Under the pieces are notes generated by a model. It was not told where the DNA came from. It made no database searches and was given only the letters and a program-made list of their open reading frames with translations. Positions 1 to 8,598 of a stretch of 22,653 bases of DNA are shown here, one piece after another (position 1 is the stretch's first letter; each line of letters opens with the position of its first letter). The position numbers were made by a program, and so were the translations under genes. Source of the stretch: Bacteroidales bacterium (GTDB taxonomy: Bacteria; Bacteroidota; Bacteroidia; Bacteroidales; Bacteroidaceae); the NCBI GenBank assembly GCA_004552195.1, contig SFPC01000020.1, positions 1 through 22,653 on the forward strand, written 5' to 3'.

Positions 1-787
1 AGCGATAGTACTGCGTAGTACTTTCGCCGATACTTGCAAACGTGTTGGCGAAAGCAGTCTTCAGATTTGTCAAGGCAGTGTTAAATTCGCTTGCTTCTGT
101 TGCGGTGGCAAGAACGTTTTCGGCATCAACTATTGCCTGATTCAAGGCAATGGCACTTGCAGTTGACTTATCACTCAGTTCCTCATACACCTTGCGATAA
201 GTTGCAATGCTGCTAATCATGGCGTTACGCTCAGCTGCAAGTCCTGCATTGATTTTAGCAATAGCATCAGCAGCGTCGAAAGCCACATCGGGCACTTCAG
301 TGATAGTTACATTGTTACCATCATCAGTTGCGCTATTCCAGAATGTGATGATACCTCCTTGGTCTGTGTAACCATTAGAAATACCGATTTGTGAGCTTCC
401 GTTAATAGCCACGAGGAAATAATTTCCGCCTTTTCCGCCAGCACTGATAGTTACGTATGCTTCAGGATAAGTAACCAGTTGAGTTCCATTGCCATTTTTC
501 TTGACAAACTTGGAAGCACCTACGCTGTACAGATAATACTTGTCGCCAACATTGATAAAAGCAAATTGTTGGGAAGGATTGGTGTTGTTAAAGGTCTGAC
601 CGGCAACAACTGTAGAATACATTTTTGACAAGTCGGAAGGATTTGTTGTCCAATAGCCACGACCGGTGTCGAATGTTTGCACGGTGTACACCTTGTCATT
701 GCTCAGATCACTTACTGCCGTAATCTGCGCTTTTGCCCCTAACAGACACGTCAGGAGCAACGAGAAAAGTAACGTAAACTTTTTCAT
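1..787 (-). CDS. Secreted surface-type protein, N-terminal part (truncated by window edge)
   Basis: The reading frame is open from an ATG at 787 to the window edge, giving about 262 residues with no stop. The N-terminus MKKFTLLFSLLLTCLLGAKA is a clear Sec signal peptide, probably cut after the AKA. The mature part starts ITAVSDLSNDKVYTVQT and continues as a beta-rich region with many G, N, T and Y residues (about 21-165). An Ala-rich helical stretch follows (about 168-255, containing AEKVLATATEA-like spacing), resembling the helical modules of Gram-positive and Bacteroidetes surface proteins. Large secreted Bacteroidales glycan-active or adhesive proteins often begin with this kind of module, but no catalytic domain lies within the window, so no function is assigned. 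The gene is visibly AT-richer than its neighbours. A TACATTTG -7 box lies about 95 nt upstream of the start. The start is chosen because the signal peptide begins there. Confidence 0.82.
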   Translation of the reverse strand, partial: MKKFTLLFSLLLTCLLGAKAQITAVSDLSNDKVYTVQTFDTGRGYWTTNPSDLSKMYSTVVAGQTFNNTNPSQQFAFINVGDKYYLYSVGASKFVKKNGNGTQLVTYPEAYVTISAGGKGGNYFLVAINGSSQIGISNGYTDQGGIITFWNSATDDGNNVTITEVPDVAFDAADAIAKINAGLAAERNAMISSIATYRKVYEELSDKSTASAIALNQAIVDAENVLATATEASEFNTALTNLKTAFANTFASIGESTTQYYR

Positions 788-880
788 TGTTTGTTATTGA
801 TTTGAATAAAATTAAGGTTTTTCGGCGTAGGTAGGCAAAAGGAGCTTAAGAAGTAGGTAGTATAAGTCCTGTTTGCGGCG

Positions 881-907
881 CAAATGTAAAGCAAAACTGT
901 TAACAAA
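881..907 (-). promoter_or_regulatory. Candidate promoter of the secreted-protein gene
   Basis: On the minus strand TACATTTG (881-888) fits the Bacteroidetes -7 pattern TAnnTTTG. A TTTG at 904-907 could be the -33 box, but the 15-nt spacing is shorter than the usual 19-21, so the -33 assignment is weak. A homopolymer of G/C lies just beyond it (913-920). Confidence 0.45.
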
Positions 908-1053
908 GCTAATTGGGGGGGTAAAATTCCTTAATACGTCAAACTTTTAGGGAACTTTAAATGTTAATAAAAGAAGTTGTAAGGTTTGTTTGGCAAAAAT
1001 TGGATGTAAACGCTGCGTCTCAGGAAGAAAAATGCGGAAATGGAGGGGTAAAG

Positions 1054-1200
1054 AGTGGCGGGCGGCGCACCACACACGGCGGGCAATACGCAACCCACGG
1101 CGGGCAATACGCAACCCACGGCGGACAACACACAATATACGGCTGACTGCGCACAACACACGGCAGGCGGCGCACAACACACGGCAGGCGGCGCACGATA
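1054..1200. repeat. Degenerate 21-nt tandem repeat, about seven units
   Basis: CACGGC or TACGGC recurs at 1075, 1096, 1117, 1138, 1159 and 1180, exactly 21 nt apart each time. The units at 1075 and 1096 are identical (CACGGCGGGCAATACGCAAC plus C). The later units drift to a GCAGGCGGCGCACAACA type. A diverged unit precedes the first (1054-1074), and CGTGGAC at 1201 looks like the start of another. The period is two helical turns and also seven codons. Whether it is translated is unclear, as there is no convincing gene around it. Confidence 0.85.
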
Positions 1201-1207
1201 CGTGGAC

Positions 1208-1276
1208 TTGTGGAAAATAGTCCAGGACTTTTTAAAAATAATTCAGGAGTAGAAAAAAATAGTCCAGGACTTGTTC
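1208..1276. repeat. GTCC-GGAC inverted-repeat element, copy 1
   Basis: Two AAATAGTCCAGGACTT cores (near 1215-1230 and 1257-1272) flank an A/T-rich middle containing GGAGTAGAAAAAAA. The same arrangement occurs at 10780-10850 and, inverted, at 22095-22176. This copy is the most diverged: its cores lie in direct orientation and the outer CGTGAAAAA arm is not preserved. Confidence 0.75.
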
Positions 1277-1447
1277 GGGCAAAGTACAAGGGGGTCTGGG
1301 AGTACCCTCGGGGAGCGGCACGAAGGGCCGGTGACAGGCAGGTGGATGGGGTGTGGGGGTGAAGGGTGCGTGACAGGAAGGTTTCACATCCTGTATCCGC
1401 CGGAAAATGCCTCTCTATATACGTGATTTGTTTCCCGAAAAAATCAT

Positions 1448-1526
1448 TCAAACATTCACGCGGTGTCTGTTTCGCTTTGATAATCAGCTGTTTTCGGTGT
1501 GAATGTTTGAAGCCTCAAACATTCAC
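1448..1526. repeat. GTGAATGTTTGA dyad repeats
   Basis: GTGAATGTTTGA (1499-1510) and its exact reverse complement TCAAACATTCAC (1515-1526) form a perfect 12-bp stem with an AGCC loop. A further identical TCAAACATTCAC lies at 1448-1459. No T-run follows, so it does not look like a simple terminator. Confidence 0.75.
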
Positions 1527-1562
1527 ATCTGCCCCCATAACCTTCATTTTCCGGTCATCCGG

Positions 1563-1595
1563 CGGTGAATGCTTGGATTCTCAAGTATTCACACC
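1563..1595. repeat. Second, diverged GTGAATG-type dyad
   Basis: GGTGAATGCTTGG and CTCAAGTATTCACACC form an imperfect hairpin related in sequence to the dyad at 1499-1526. A further GGTGAATAC half-site occurs near 1639-1648. Confidence 0.6.
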
Positions 1596-1822
1596 TGAAA
1601 TTCCTGGGTTTGAGTAGGAAACGGTCGTTCTGTGAAGGGGTGAATACATTTTTGTGGGAAAAATTTACGTATAGATGTTTCGGGGGTTATGAGGGATAAG
1701 GTGATGAGGTTATAAGGTTACTTTCGATATTTCCGGAAGTTGAATTGCGTATTATTGCTGTCCGGCAGAGGTTCCGATGGTTATCGCCATGCTTGGCTTT
1801 TCACTGCATACTCCTTACAAAG

Positions 1823-1876
1823 AAAAAAGTTTAACGGAAGCCGCGCCTCAGGGTGGGGGCGGCCTCCGTTAAACTT
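1823..1876 (-). terminator. Rho-independent terminator of the rimP-nusA-infB operon
   Basis: Read on the minus strand, GTTTAACGGA (1874-1865) pairs with TCCGTTAAAC (1838-1829), extended by GC-rich inner pairs (GGCCGC with GCGGC) and closed by a short loop. A run of T (complement of AAAAAA at 1823-1828) follows immediately. It begins 31 nt after the infB stop codon. Confidence 0.92.
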
Positions 1877-1906
1877 CAGTGATAGGAGCAGTGTTGTGCC
1901 GAGGGG

Positions 1907-4828
1907 TCAGGAGAGCTTTTGTTTCACTTCCACCTCCTGGAAGGTTTCGATGATGTCGCCCTCTTTGATGTCGTTGCAGTTGGTCAGTGAGATACCACAC
2001 TCGAAGTTGGTGTTCACCTCCTTCACGTCGTCCTTGAAACGCTTCAGTGCGTTGATTTCGCCGGTGAAGATGACGATGCCGTCGCGGATGAGGCGCGCCT
2101 TGTCCGAGCGTTTCACCTTGCCGTCCATGACGTAGGCACCGGCCACGTAGCCCACTTTCGAGATGTGGTAAACCTGGCGCACCTCGATGTTGGCCGTGAT
2201 TTCCTCCTTGATGACCGGTTCGAGCATACCCTCCATGGCCACCTTGACATCCTCGATGGCGTCGTAGATGACGGAGTACTGGCGGATTTCCACGCCGTCG
2301 CGTTCGGCCAGCTTGCGTGCCTGCTGAGAGGGGCGCACCTGGAAGCCCACGATGATGGCCTCCGAGGCGGCTGCCAGCGTGACGTCGTTTTCCGAAATCT
2401 GACCCACGCCCTTGTAGATGACCTTCACCACGATGTTCTCCGTAGAGAGTTTGATGAAGCTGTCGGCCAGTGCTTCCACCGAGCCGTCCACGTCGGCCTT
2501 GACGATGATGTTGAGCTCGTGGTAGGAACCCATCTTGAGGCGTTTGCCGATTTTTTCGAGCGTCAGCACCTCGCGTGTGCGGAGGTCCTGCTCACGCTGC
2601 AGCTGTTCGCGTTTGTTGGCAATGTCGCGTGCCTCCTGTTCGGTGTCCATCACGTGGAACTGGTCGCCGGCCTGCGGTGCGCCGTTGAAGCCCAGGAGCG
2701 TGGCCGCCATGGAGGGGCCTACCTCCTTGATGCGCTGGCCGCGTTCGTTGAAGAGAGCCTTGATGCGTCCGTAGTTCGTACCTGCCAGCACCACGTCGCC
2801 CTGTCGGAGCGTACCGTTCGACACCAGCACGGTGGCCACGTAGCCGCGTCCCTTGTCGAGCGACGATTCGATGACCGTTCCCACGGCTTTGCGGTTCGGG
2901 TTGGCCTTGAGTTCGAGCATGTCGGCTTCGAGGAGCACTTTTTCCAAGAGCTCGTCCACACCGATGCCCTTCTTGGCCGAGATGTCCTGGCTCTGGTACT
3001 TACCGCCCCAGTCCTCCACGAGGAAGTTCATCGCTGCGAGTCCCTCCTTAATCTTGTCGGGGTTAGCGTGCGGCTTGTCCACTTTGTTGATGGCGAAGAC
3101 GATGGGCACGTTGGCGGCCACGGCGTGGCTGATGGCCTCTTTCGTCTGCGGCATGATGTCGTCGTCGGCCGCAATGATGATGATGGCGATGTCAGTTACC
3201 TGAGCGCCGCGAGCACGCATGGCGGTGAACGCCTCGTGTCCGGGAGTATCGAGGAAGGTGATGCGACGGCCATTCTCTAATTTTACGTTGTAGGCACCGA
3301 TGTGCTGCGTGATGCCGCCGGCTTCGCCTGCTATGACGTTTGTTTTGCGAATGTGGTCGAGGAGTGAAGTCTTACCGTGGTCCACGTGTCCCATGACGGT
3401 AACGATCGGTGCGCGCGGTTCGAGGTCTTCAGGATTGTCCTCCACTTCGGCAATAGCTTCTTGCACGTCGGCCGAAACAAATTCCGTCTTGAAGCCGAAC
3501 TCTTCGGCCACGAGGTCGATTGTTTCTGCGTCCATGCGCTGGTTGATGGACACCATGATGCCTATGCTCATGCAGGTGGCGATTACTTTGGTCACCGGTA
3601 CGTCCATCATCTGCGCCAGCTCGTTGGCCGTCACGAACTCCGTGAGTTTCAGGATTTTGCTTTCCGCCTTGGCTTCGCGGCGTTCCTCCTCGGCGCGGGC
3701 GTGCTGCTGTTCGCGTTTCTCCTTGCGGTACTTGGCGCCCTTGCTGCCCTTCTGCTTGTTCGTCAGGCGTGCGAGCGTTTCCTTCACCTGTTTGGCTACG
3801 TCCTCTTCCGAAACTTCCACCTTCACTTCCTTGGCTTTGCGGTTGCGGTCCTTTGCGGCGCGCTTTGAGCCTTGCTGTTGGTTCTGGTTGTTGCGGTTCT
3901 GGCTGTTTCCGGCGTTGGGCTGGCTGTTGTTGCTTCCGCCCTCGTTGCGACGTTTGCCCTGGTTGTTCTTTCCTGCCTTGGGTTGGTTAGCCGCACTGTT
4001 CACGTCGACCCGTTCGTTGCCGATGCGTGCGCGTTTTTTGCGTTGTCCGCTCTGTCCGGCTGCAGCGTTGGTAGTGCCGGCAGCCGCACTGTTCGTTTGC
4101 GCACCCGCTTTGCGTTCGCGGCGTCGTTCCTCTTTGGTCTTTTTCTTGGGTCTTGTGGTGGCGTTGATAGCACTCAGGTCGATGGTACCCAGCACTTTCG
4201 GTCCGGTAATCTCCGTTTGCGTGTGCAGTTTGAACACGCCGTCCTCTTCTTCGCCGATGGCTTTCGCCCTTTCCTCCACGCTGGGTTTAGCCGGCTTGGC
4301 CGGTTTTTCGCGTTCCGGTTTGGGCTGTGCGGTCTGTTGCGCGGGTTGTTTCGGTTCCTCCACCTGTGCGGCCGGCGCTTCCGGTTTCGTTTGCGCTACC
4401 TGTTCCGGTTCCTTGGGTTCCTTCGGTTGTGCTTTCGGCTCGGCGGGTTTCGGTTTTTCCGGCTGGGTCTCGGCCGGTTTTTCGGTGGTTTTGGGATTGT
4501 TCTGCGCGTCGAGGTCAATGCGTCCCAGTTCTTTCACCTTGGGTCGCATCTCCTCGGGCACCACCGTCTCCACCATTTCCGGTTCGGGCTTGTTGCCGTT
4601 TTTCTGTGCCGGGCGTTTTTTCTCCTGTCGGCTTTGCATCATCTCTTCCGCCTTGTTTCGGAGATCCTTGTCGGCACCAAATTCCTGCCGTAGCATTTCG
4701 TATTCCTCTTCATTGAGCTTTTGGTTTGGGTCTCCGGTAACGGCTACCCCCTTTTTGCTCAGGAAATCCGTAAGCGTTTGCAGTCCGACGCCAAATTCTT
4801 TAATTGCTTTATTCAGTCTGATATTCAT
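1907..4828 (-). CDS. infB: Translation initiation factor IF-2
   Basis: IF-2 is the GTPase that brings initiator tRNA to the 30S subunit and promotes subunit joining. The 973-residue protein opens with an IF2 N-terminal module ([19 protein letters not shown]) and continues into a long linker (about 70-390). The linker is first Pro/Glu/Lys/Ala-rich and then Asn/Gln/Arg-rich, typical of the long Bacteroidetes form. A second IF2-N-like helical module spans about 391-450. The G domain has G1 GHVDHGKT (480-487), G2 GGITQHIG (504-511), G3 DTPGH (527-531), G4 NKVD (581-584) and G5 SAK (617-619). Domains II, III and C2 follow to the end. It is the last gene of the operon, 142 nt after nusA, and ends just before the strong terminator. 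The start gives the conserved family N-terminus. Confidence 0.98.
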   Translation of the reverse strand: MNIRLNKAIKEFGVGLQTLTDFLSKKGVAVTGDPNQKLNEEEYEMLRQEFGADKDLRNKAEEMMQSRQEKKRPAQKNGNKPEPEMVETVVPEEMRPKVKELGRIDLDAQNNPKTTEKPAETQPEKPKPAEPKAQPKEPKEPEQVAQTKPEAPAAQVEEPKQPAQQTAQPKPEREKPAKPAKPSVEERAKAIGEEEDGVFKLHTQTEITGPKVLGTIDLSAINATTRPKKKTKEERRRERKAGAQTNSAAAGTTNAAAGQSGQRKKRARIGNERVDVNSAANQPKAGKNNQGKRRNEGGSNNSQPNAGNSQNRNNQNQQQGSKRAAKDRNRKAKEVKVEVSEEDVAKQVKETLARLTNKQKGSKGAKYRKEKREQQHARAEEERREAKAESKILKLTEFVTANELAQMMDVPVTKVIATCMSIGIMVSINQRMDAETIDLVAEEFGFKTEFVSADVQEAIAEVEDNPEDLEPRAPIVTVMGHVDHGKTSLLDHIRKTNVIAGEAGGITQHIGAYNVKLENGRRITFLDTPGHEAFTAMRARGAQVTDIAIIIIAADDDIMPQTKEAISHAVAANVPIVFAINKVDKPHANPDKIKEGLAAMNFLVEDWGGKYQSQDISAKKGIGVDELLEKVLLEADMLELKANPNRKAVGTVIESSLDKGRGYVATVLVSNGTLRQGDVVLAGTNYGRIKALFNERGQRIKEVGPSMAATLLGFNGAPQAGDQFHVMDTEQEARDIANKREQLQREQDLRTREVLTLEKIGKRLKMGSYHELNIIVKADVDGSVEALADSFIKLSTENIVVKVIYKGVGQISENDVTLAAASEAIIVGFQVRPSQQARKLAERDGVEIRQYSVIYDAIEDVKVAMEGMLEPVIKEEITANIEVRQVYHISKVGYVAGAYVMDGKVKRSDKARLIRDGIVIFTGEINALKRFKDDVKEVNTNFECGISLTNCNDIKEGDIIETFQEVEVKQKLS

Positions 4829-4970
4829 GCGGGTTGATAAGTTTTTCTATTGAATTAGGATGCGAGTTTTTTGAAATTAGGAGTGTGAGGCAAGTCAGGA
4901 ACGGGCCGGTTGCTGCTCTGTGCAGTCGGCAATTCTTGCCGGCCTCTATTCCTCTTTTCGAAAATCAGTC

Positions 4971-6359
4971 CTAACTCTTTTCTTCCGCAGCTTCTTTTTC
5001 TTCGTTGTCAGGTTGAGGCATTTCTTCGGCAGTTTCCTCAGCGGCTTCTTCCGTCAGTTGTTCGTTGGGAGCCGGCTGTGGAGTGTCGGGTTTCGGTTCT
5101 TCGTTTTCAAATTCAGCTCTGAGCACTCTGAGCACGTCGTCCACGGTGTCCTCCTCCAGGTCGGCTTTTTCGATGAGCATTTCTCTCGGAGCGTTGAGCA
5201 CGTCTTTGGCTGTTTCGAGTCCGATGCCTTTGATGGAGTCGATGACCCACTGATCGATTTCGTCTGCAAATTCGTCGAGGTAGATATCTTCCGATTCCTC
5301 TTCGCCTTGTACTTCGCGGAACACGTCGATGGTGTAGTTGGTGAGCATGGATGCGAGTTTGATGTTCATGCCCCCTTTACCGATGGCCAGGCTCACTTCT
5401 TCCGGGCTGAGGTAAACTTCAGCTTTTCGTTCCTCTTCGTGGAGCACGATGTTCGACACCTGTGCGGGGTTGAGTGCTCGGCGAATGAAGAGTGAGGGAT
5501 TGTTTGTAAAGTTGATGACGTCGATATTTTCGTTGTGGAGTTCGCGCACCACGCCGTGGATGCGGCTACCCTTCACGCCGACGCAGGCTCCCACGGGGTC
5601 GATGCGGTCATCGTAGCTCTCCACTGCGATTTTGGCTCTTTCGCCCGGTATGCGGGCAATGGCGCGTATGCGGATGAGTCCTTCTGCCACTTCGGGGATT
5701 TCGTTTTCGAGCAGTCGCTGAAGGAAGGCCGGTGCGGTGCGTGAGAGGAAGATTTTGGGATTTCCGTTCGTGTTGTCCACGCGGTCGATGACTGCCGTCA
5801 CGGCGTCGCCCTTGTGGAAGAAGTCGCGCGGAATTTGTTGCGATTTGGGCAGATAGAGTTCGTTTTTCTCGTCGTCCATGAGGAGCGTTTCCGACTTCCA
5901 GATTTGGTACACCTCGGCAGTGATGAGTTGTCCCACCCGGTCTTTATATTTATTATATAATGCGTCGTGTTCCAGCTCCAGTATTTTGCTGGCCAGCGTT
6001 TGTCGGAGTGTGAGGATGGCGCGTCGTCCGAAATCGGCGAAGTGAATTTCCTGTGCCACGTCCTCTCCCACTTCGTAGTCGGGAGCAATTTTCTGCGCTT
6101 CGCTGAGTGCGATTTGCTTGTTGGGGTCAGTCACCTCGTCGTCGTTGACAACGGTTCTGTTGCGGTAGATTTCGCAGTCGCCCTTTTCGGGATTTACGAT
6201 TACGTCGAAGTTTTCGTCAGAGCCAAAGAGCTTGGCAATCACGCTTCGGAAGCTTTCTTCGAGCACCCCCATCATGGTGGTGATATCAATGTTCTTGTCT
6301 TCCTTAAACTCCGCAAAGGTTTCGATGAGACTCGCGGTCTCCGTTTTCTTTTTGGCCAT
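4971..6359 (-). CDS. nusA: Transcription termination/antitermination factor NusA
   Basis: NusA binds RNA polymerase and nascent RNA and modulates pausing, termination and antitermination. The 462-residue protein has the N-terminal polymerase-binding domain (about 1-130) and an S1 domain (about 140-205). Two KH domains follow, with GVKG at 261-264 and GKGG at 327-330, then a helix-hairpin-helix-like segment containing KGIGLETAKDVL (377-388). It ends in a Glu/Pro-rich acidic tail (about 418-462). The frame extends 13 codons further upstream, but MAKKKTETASL at 6359 is the family start and leaves a 25-nt gap after rimP; the longer form would overlap rimP. It lies in the operon order rimP-nusA-infB, as in most bacteria. 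The acidic tail replaces the extra C-terminal repeats of proteobacterial NusA. Confidence 0.97.
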   Translation of the reverse strand: MAKKKTETASLIETFAEFKEDKNIDITTMMGVLEESFRSVIAKLFGSDENFDVIVNPEKGDCEIYRNRTVVNDDEVTDPNKQIALSEAQKIAPDYEVGEDVAQEIHFADFGRRAILTLRQTLASKILELEHDALYNKYKDRVGQLITAEVYQIWKSETLLMDDEKNELYLPKSQQIPRDFFHKGDAVTAVIDRVDNTNGNPKIFLSRTAPAFLQRLLENEIPEVAEGLIRIRAIARIPGERAKIAVESYDDRIDPVGACVGVKGSRIHGVVRELHNENIDVINFTNNPSLFIRRALNPAQVSNIVLHEEERKAEVYLSPEEVSLAIGKGGMNIKLASMLTNYTIDVFREVQGEEESEDIYLDEFADEIDQWVIDSIKGIGLETAKDVLNAPREMLIEKADLEEDTVDDVLRVLRAEFENEEPKPDTPQPAPNEQLTEEAAEETAEEMPQPDNEEKEAAEEKS

Positions 6360-6384
6360 ATAGAATATTGGGGAGATAATTTTT

Positions 6385-6852
6385 TTACTTAAAGTCAATC
6401 AAGTATTTGGTCCATTTCACGTTGGCGAAGTCCAGGTGCACGTTTTGTTCCACGAGTTTGGGTCGTTTGCTTCCCTCTTCGCGCACTTTTTCTTCGTAAG
6501 TCAGGTCGAAGCCCTCGGTTGTAACGTTTTGCAGCGTACCTTTGAGCTTTTTCCCTTCCGTGGTGAGCACCTCCACGTTGTCGCCTTGGTGAATTTCGTA
6601 CTGTCGCAGCACCTTGAAGGGCTGTCCGATGCCGGCGCTTCCCACCTCCAGTTCAAAGTCCTCTTGTTCGCGGTCGAGGTGGCTTTCTATGAAGCGGCTG
6701 AGCTCCACGCAGTCCTCAATCCACACGCCCTCTTCGTGGTCTATTTCCACCACGATGCGGTCGTCGGTGCTAACCGTGAGGTCTGTAAGGAAATACTCCT
6801 TTCCTTCCAGCCATTGGTTAACCAGTTTTTCTACTGTGCTTTTGTCAATCAT
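6385..6852 (-). CDS. rimP: Ribosome maturation factor RimP
   Basis: RimP assists maturation of the 30S ribosomal subunit. The 155-residue product starting MIDKSTVEKLVNQWLEG has the two-part RimP layout. The N-terminal alpha/beta domain contains VVEIDHEEGVWIEDCVELSR and a following LEVGSAGIGQPF, the counterpart of the family's VSSPGxxRPL motif. An SH3-like C-terminal domain (about 85-155) completes it. The frame is open 19 codons further upstream. The start at 6852 is preferred because it matches the family length and because the promoter would leave only a few nucleotides of leader for the upstream ATG. It is first in the operon with nusA and infB. Confidence 0.95.
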   Translation of the reverse strand: MIDKSTVEKLVNQWLEGKEYFLTDLTVSTDDRIVVEIDHEEGVWIEDCVELSRFIESHLDREQEDFELEVGSAGIGQPFKVLRQYEIHQGDNVEVLTTEGKKLKGTLQNVTTEGFDLTYEEKVREEGSKRPKLVEQNVHLDFANVKWTKYLIDFK

Positions 6853-6922
6853 TCGTTGTTGTTGAGTGATAATAAAGAGAAGTGAGGAACTTTTCAGAAA
6901 GCCCCTCACTCAATCTTGGGGG

Positions 6923-6955
6923 CAAAGGTAAGAAAACTTCGTTCACTTTTCCAAA
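6923..6955 (-). promoter_or_regulatory. Promoter of the rimP-nusA-infB operon
   Basis: On the minus strand a TTTG -33 box (6952-6955) is followed after 21 nt by TACCTTTG (6923-6930), matching the Bacteroidetes -33/-7 pattern. Initiation about seven bases downstream gives a leader of roughly 60 nt before the chosen rimP start. Confidence 0.75.
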
Positions 6956-7059
6956 TAAATAAGCAAAACTTTTCGGCGTTATGTCCGTTGTGCTTGGTTG
7001 GGTTGGCAGTTTGGCGTTTGCCGAAGCCGGTTTGCGTGTGTCGGCCGGTCGGTTCGGGG

Positions 7060-7773
7060 TCAGGATAGGGCGTCCAGTTCCGCCAGTCGGCGGCATAGTG
7101 TCTGCATCCCGACCGATGCGGGTTCCGCTATCACCTCCACCTCCCTTCCGGAGGGCACTTTCACCGGTTTCGGGTCGATGAGGAACACCGGTCGGTTCGC
7201 TCCCACGTAGCGCACGAGGCCCGCTGCCGGGTACACGTTGAGCGAGGAGCCGATGATGACGAATGCGTCGGCCCGTTCCACCTCGTGTGCTGCCGCCTCC
7301 AGATTGGGCACCGCCTCGCCGAACCATACAATCCAGGGCCGCAGCAGCGAGCCGTCGGCAGCCCGTTCGCCGTGAGCCACCTGCGTGTGGCTCGGCGGCA
7401 AGGTGCGGATGTAGCGCGGGTTGTCCGGTTCTCGACTGGAGCTCACCTTCATCAGTTCGCCGTGCAGGTGGATCACGTGGGTGCTGCCGGCGCGTTCGTG
7501 CAGGTCGTCCACGTTCTGCGTGATGACCGTCACGTCAAAATCCTTTTCCAGCTGCGCCACGAGTTCGTGTCCCCGGTTCGGTTTAGCCAGCACGAGCTGT
7601 CGTCGCAGCCCGTTGTAGAAGTCAGTGACGAGGTTCGGGTCGGCCTGCCACCCTTCGGGCGTAGCCACCTGTTCCACGGGGTAACGTTCCCACAGCCCCC
7701 CCTTGTCGCGAAACGTGCTGAAGCCGCTTTCTGCGCTCATGCCCGCTCCGGTGAGAAAAACCAGTTTCTTCAT
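7060..7773 (-). CDS. cobB: NAD-dependent protein deacylase (sirtuin, CobB-like)
   Basis: Sirtuins remove acyl groups from lysine using NAD. The 237-residue protein has the NAD-binding GAGMSAESG (9-17), the TQNVDDLHERAG motif (85-96), the catalytic histidine in HLHGEL (H104), and IVWFGE and GSSLNVYPAAGL further on. No CxxC pairs are present in the 105-145 region where zinc-binding sirtuins carry four Cys, so it appears zinc-free. The YxxR acyl-specificity motif of class III sirtuins reads YNGL (53-56), with Arg only at the next two positions. Start choice: MKKLVFLTGAG at 7773 is the family start; in-frame ATGs at 7779 and 7818 are possible. A near-consensus TAACTTCG lies at 7838-7845 on this strand. 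It is divergent from the FKBP genes. Confidence 0.93.
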   Translation of the reverse strand: MKKLVFLTGAGMSAESGFSTFRDKGGLWERYPVEQVATPEGWQADPNLVTDFYNGLRRQLVLAKPNRGHELVAQLEKDFDVTVITQNVDDLHERAGSTHVIHLHGELMKVSSSREPDNPRYIRTLPPSHTQVAHGERAADGSLLRPWIVWFGEAVPNLEAAAHEVERADAFVIIGSSLNVYPAAGLVRYVGANRPVFLIDPKPVKVPSGREVEVIAEPASVGMQTLCRRLAELDALS

Positions 7774-7867
7774 AATCATTCTGTCGCCGGCGTCGGCCCG
7801 GTGCCGCCATTCGGCCACGAAGGGTTCGCCAACGGGGCGAAGTTAGGAAAAATCGTCAGTATCAAGC

Positions 7868-7896
7868 CTTGCCCTTCAAAAATAATTGTACTTTTG
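7868..7896 (+). promoter_or_regulatory. Promoter of the FKBP gene cluster
   Basis: TACTTTTG (7889-7896) matches the -7 pattern TAnnTTTG. CTTG at 7868-7871, 17 nt upstream, may serve as a -33 box. The leader to the ATG at 7959 would be about 55 nt. Confidence 0.6.
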
Positions 7897-7958
7897 CGCC
7901 CTGATTGGCTTAGCATCAACGATTTTACACATTATATAATAAGGAAACATCCTACATT

Positions 7959-8546
7959 ATGGAAAAACTCAGCTACGCCCTGGGCATGGTCATTGGGCAT
8001 AATTTGAAGGGCATGGGCGTGAAGGGCCTCGATGCCGCACAGTTCGGACAGGCAGCCTCCGCCGTGATTGAAGGCTCCGCCACCACCCTCACCGATGCCG
8101 AGGCACAGCAGCTCGTGAGCGACTTCGTGCAGCGTCAGCAGGCCGAGGCCGGCAAGGCCGTGCGCGAGGACGGCGAACGCTTCCTGGCCGAGAACGCCAA
8201 GAAGGAAGGTGTCACCGTGCTGCCCAGCGGATTGCAGTACATGGTTCTCAAGGAAGGCGAGGGCAAGAAGCCCAAGGCCACCGACAAGGTGAAGTGCCAC
8301 TACGAAGGCACCCTGCCCAACGGCACCGTGTTCGACTCCTCTTACCGTCGCGGCGAGCCCGCCGTGTTCCCCCTCAACGGCGTCATTGCAGGCTGGACCG
8401 AAGGCGTGCAACTCATGGCCGAAGGTGCCAAGTACCGCTTCTTCATCCCCTACCACCTGGCCTATGGCGAGCGCGGTGCAGGGCAGTCCATCCCGCCCTA
8501 TGCAGCCCTCGTGTTCGACGTGGAACTCATCGAAGTCGTTCGCTGA
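7959..8546 (+). CDS. FKBP-type peptidyl-prolyl isomerase, cytoplasmic form
   Basis: This enzyme catalyses cis-trans isomerisation of prolyl bonds. The 195-residue protein has no signal peptide (MEKLSYALGMVIGHNL). An N-terminal helical dimerisation-type domain (about 1-80) resembles those of Mip, FkpA and FklB. The C-terminal FKBP domain (about 95-195) begins LPSGLQYMVL and contains HYEGTLPNGTVFDSSY, VIAGWTEGV, YGERGAG and IPPYAALVFDVEL. Its active-site aromatic residues (Tyr of HYEG, Phe-Asp of VFDSS, Trp of AGW, Tyr of AYGERG) are all present. It is the first gene of three FKBP genes in a row, with a promoter about 55-90 nt upstream and only 52 nt to the next gene. FklB/FkpA-like naming is possible, but the exact orthologue is not decidable from sequence alone. 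Confidence 0.93.
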   Translation: MEKLSYALGMVIGHNLKGMGVKGLDAAQFGQAASAVIEGSATTLTDAEAQQLVSDFVQRQQAEAGKAVREDGERFLAENAKKEGVTVLPSGLQYMVLKEGEGKKPKATDKVKCHYEGTLPNGTVFDSSYRRGEPAVFPLNGVIAGWTEGVQLMAEGAKYRFFIPYHLAYGERGAGQSIPPYAALVFDVELIEVVR

Positions 8547-8598
8547 CACCGCCGACCGCAACGGCTTTTCAAACGGACAACATCAAACAAACATACAA

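Larger units (their letters stand above)
788..1822. other. Gene-free, repeat-rich spacer of about 1 kb
   Basis: No credible protein gene lies here. The short ORFs overlap a 21-nt-period array and arise because the period is a multiple of three, leaving several frames open. The stretch holds, in order, the promoter of the secreted-protein gene, the 21-nt tandem array, one copy of the GTCC-GGAC inverted-repeat family, two TGACAGG boxes (near 1331 and 1373), a series of GTGAATGTTTGA dyads, and a half-copy of the GGTTATAAGG repeat family near 1686-1722. Confidence 0.7.

Noticed and set aside
1054..1200. Possible CRISPR array (also considered at 18351-18490)
   Set aside because: Units abut without spacers, are only 20-21 nt, and no cas gene is nearby.
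947..1252. Several short overlapping ORFs in both directions over the tandem array
   Set aside because: The 21-nt period keeps frames open automatically; there is no start signal and no conserved product.
3300..4853. Long plus-strand open frame (517 aa) opposite infB, with others at 2165-3280 and 3872-4693
   Set aside because: They lie antisense to a clear IF-2 gene; their Ser/Arg/Phe-rich composition reflects the complement of its Lys/Glu/Pro-rich linker.
4927..4941. Small hairpin CGGCAA-TTC-TTGCCG between nusA and infB
   Set aside because: Only six base pairs and no T-run on either side, so a terminator or riboregulator is not supported.
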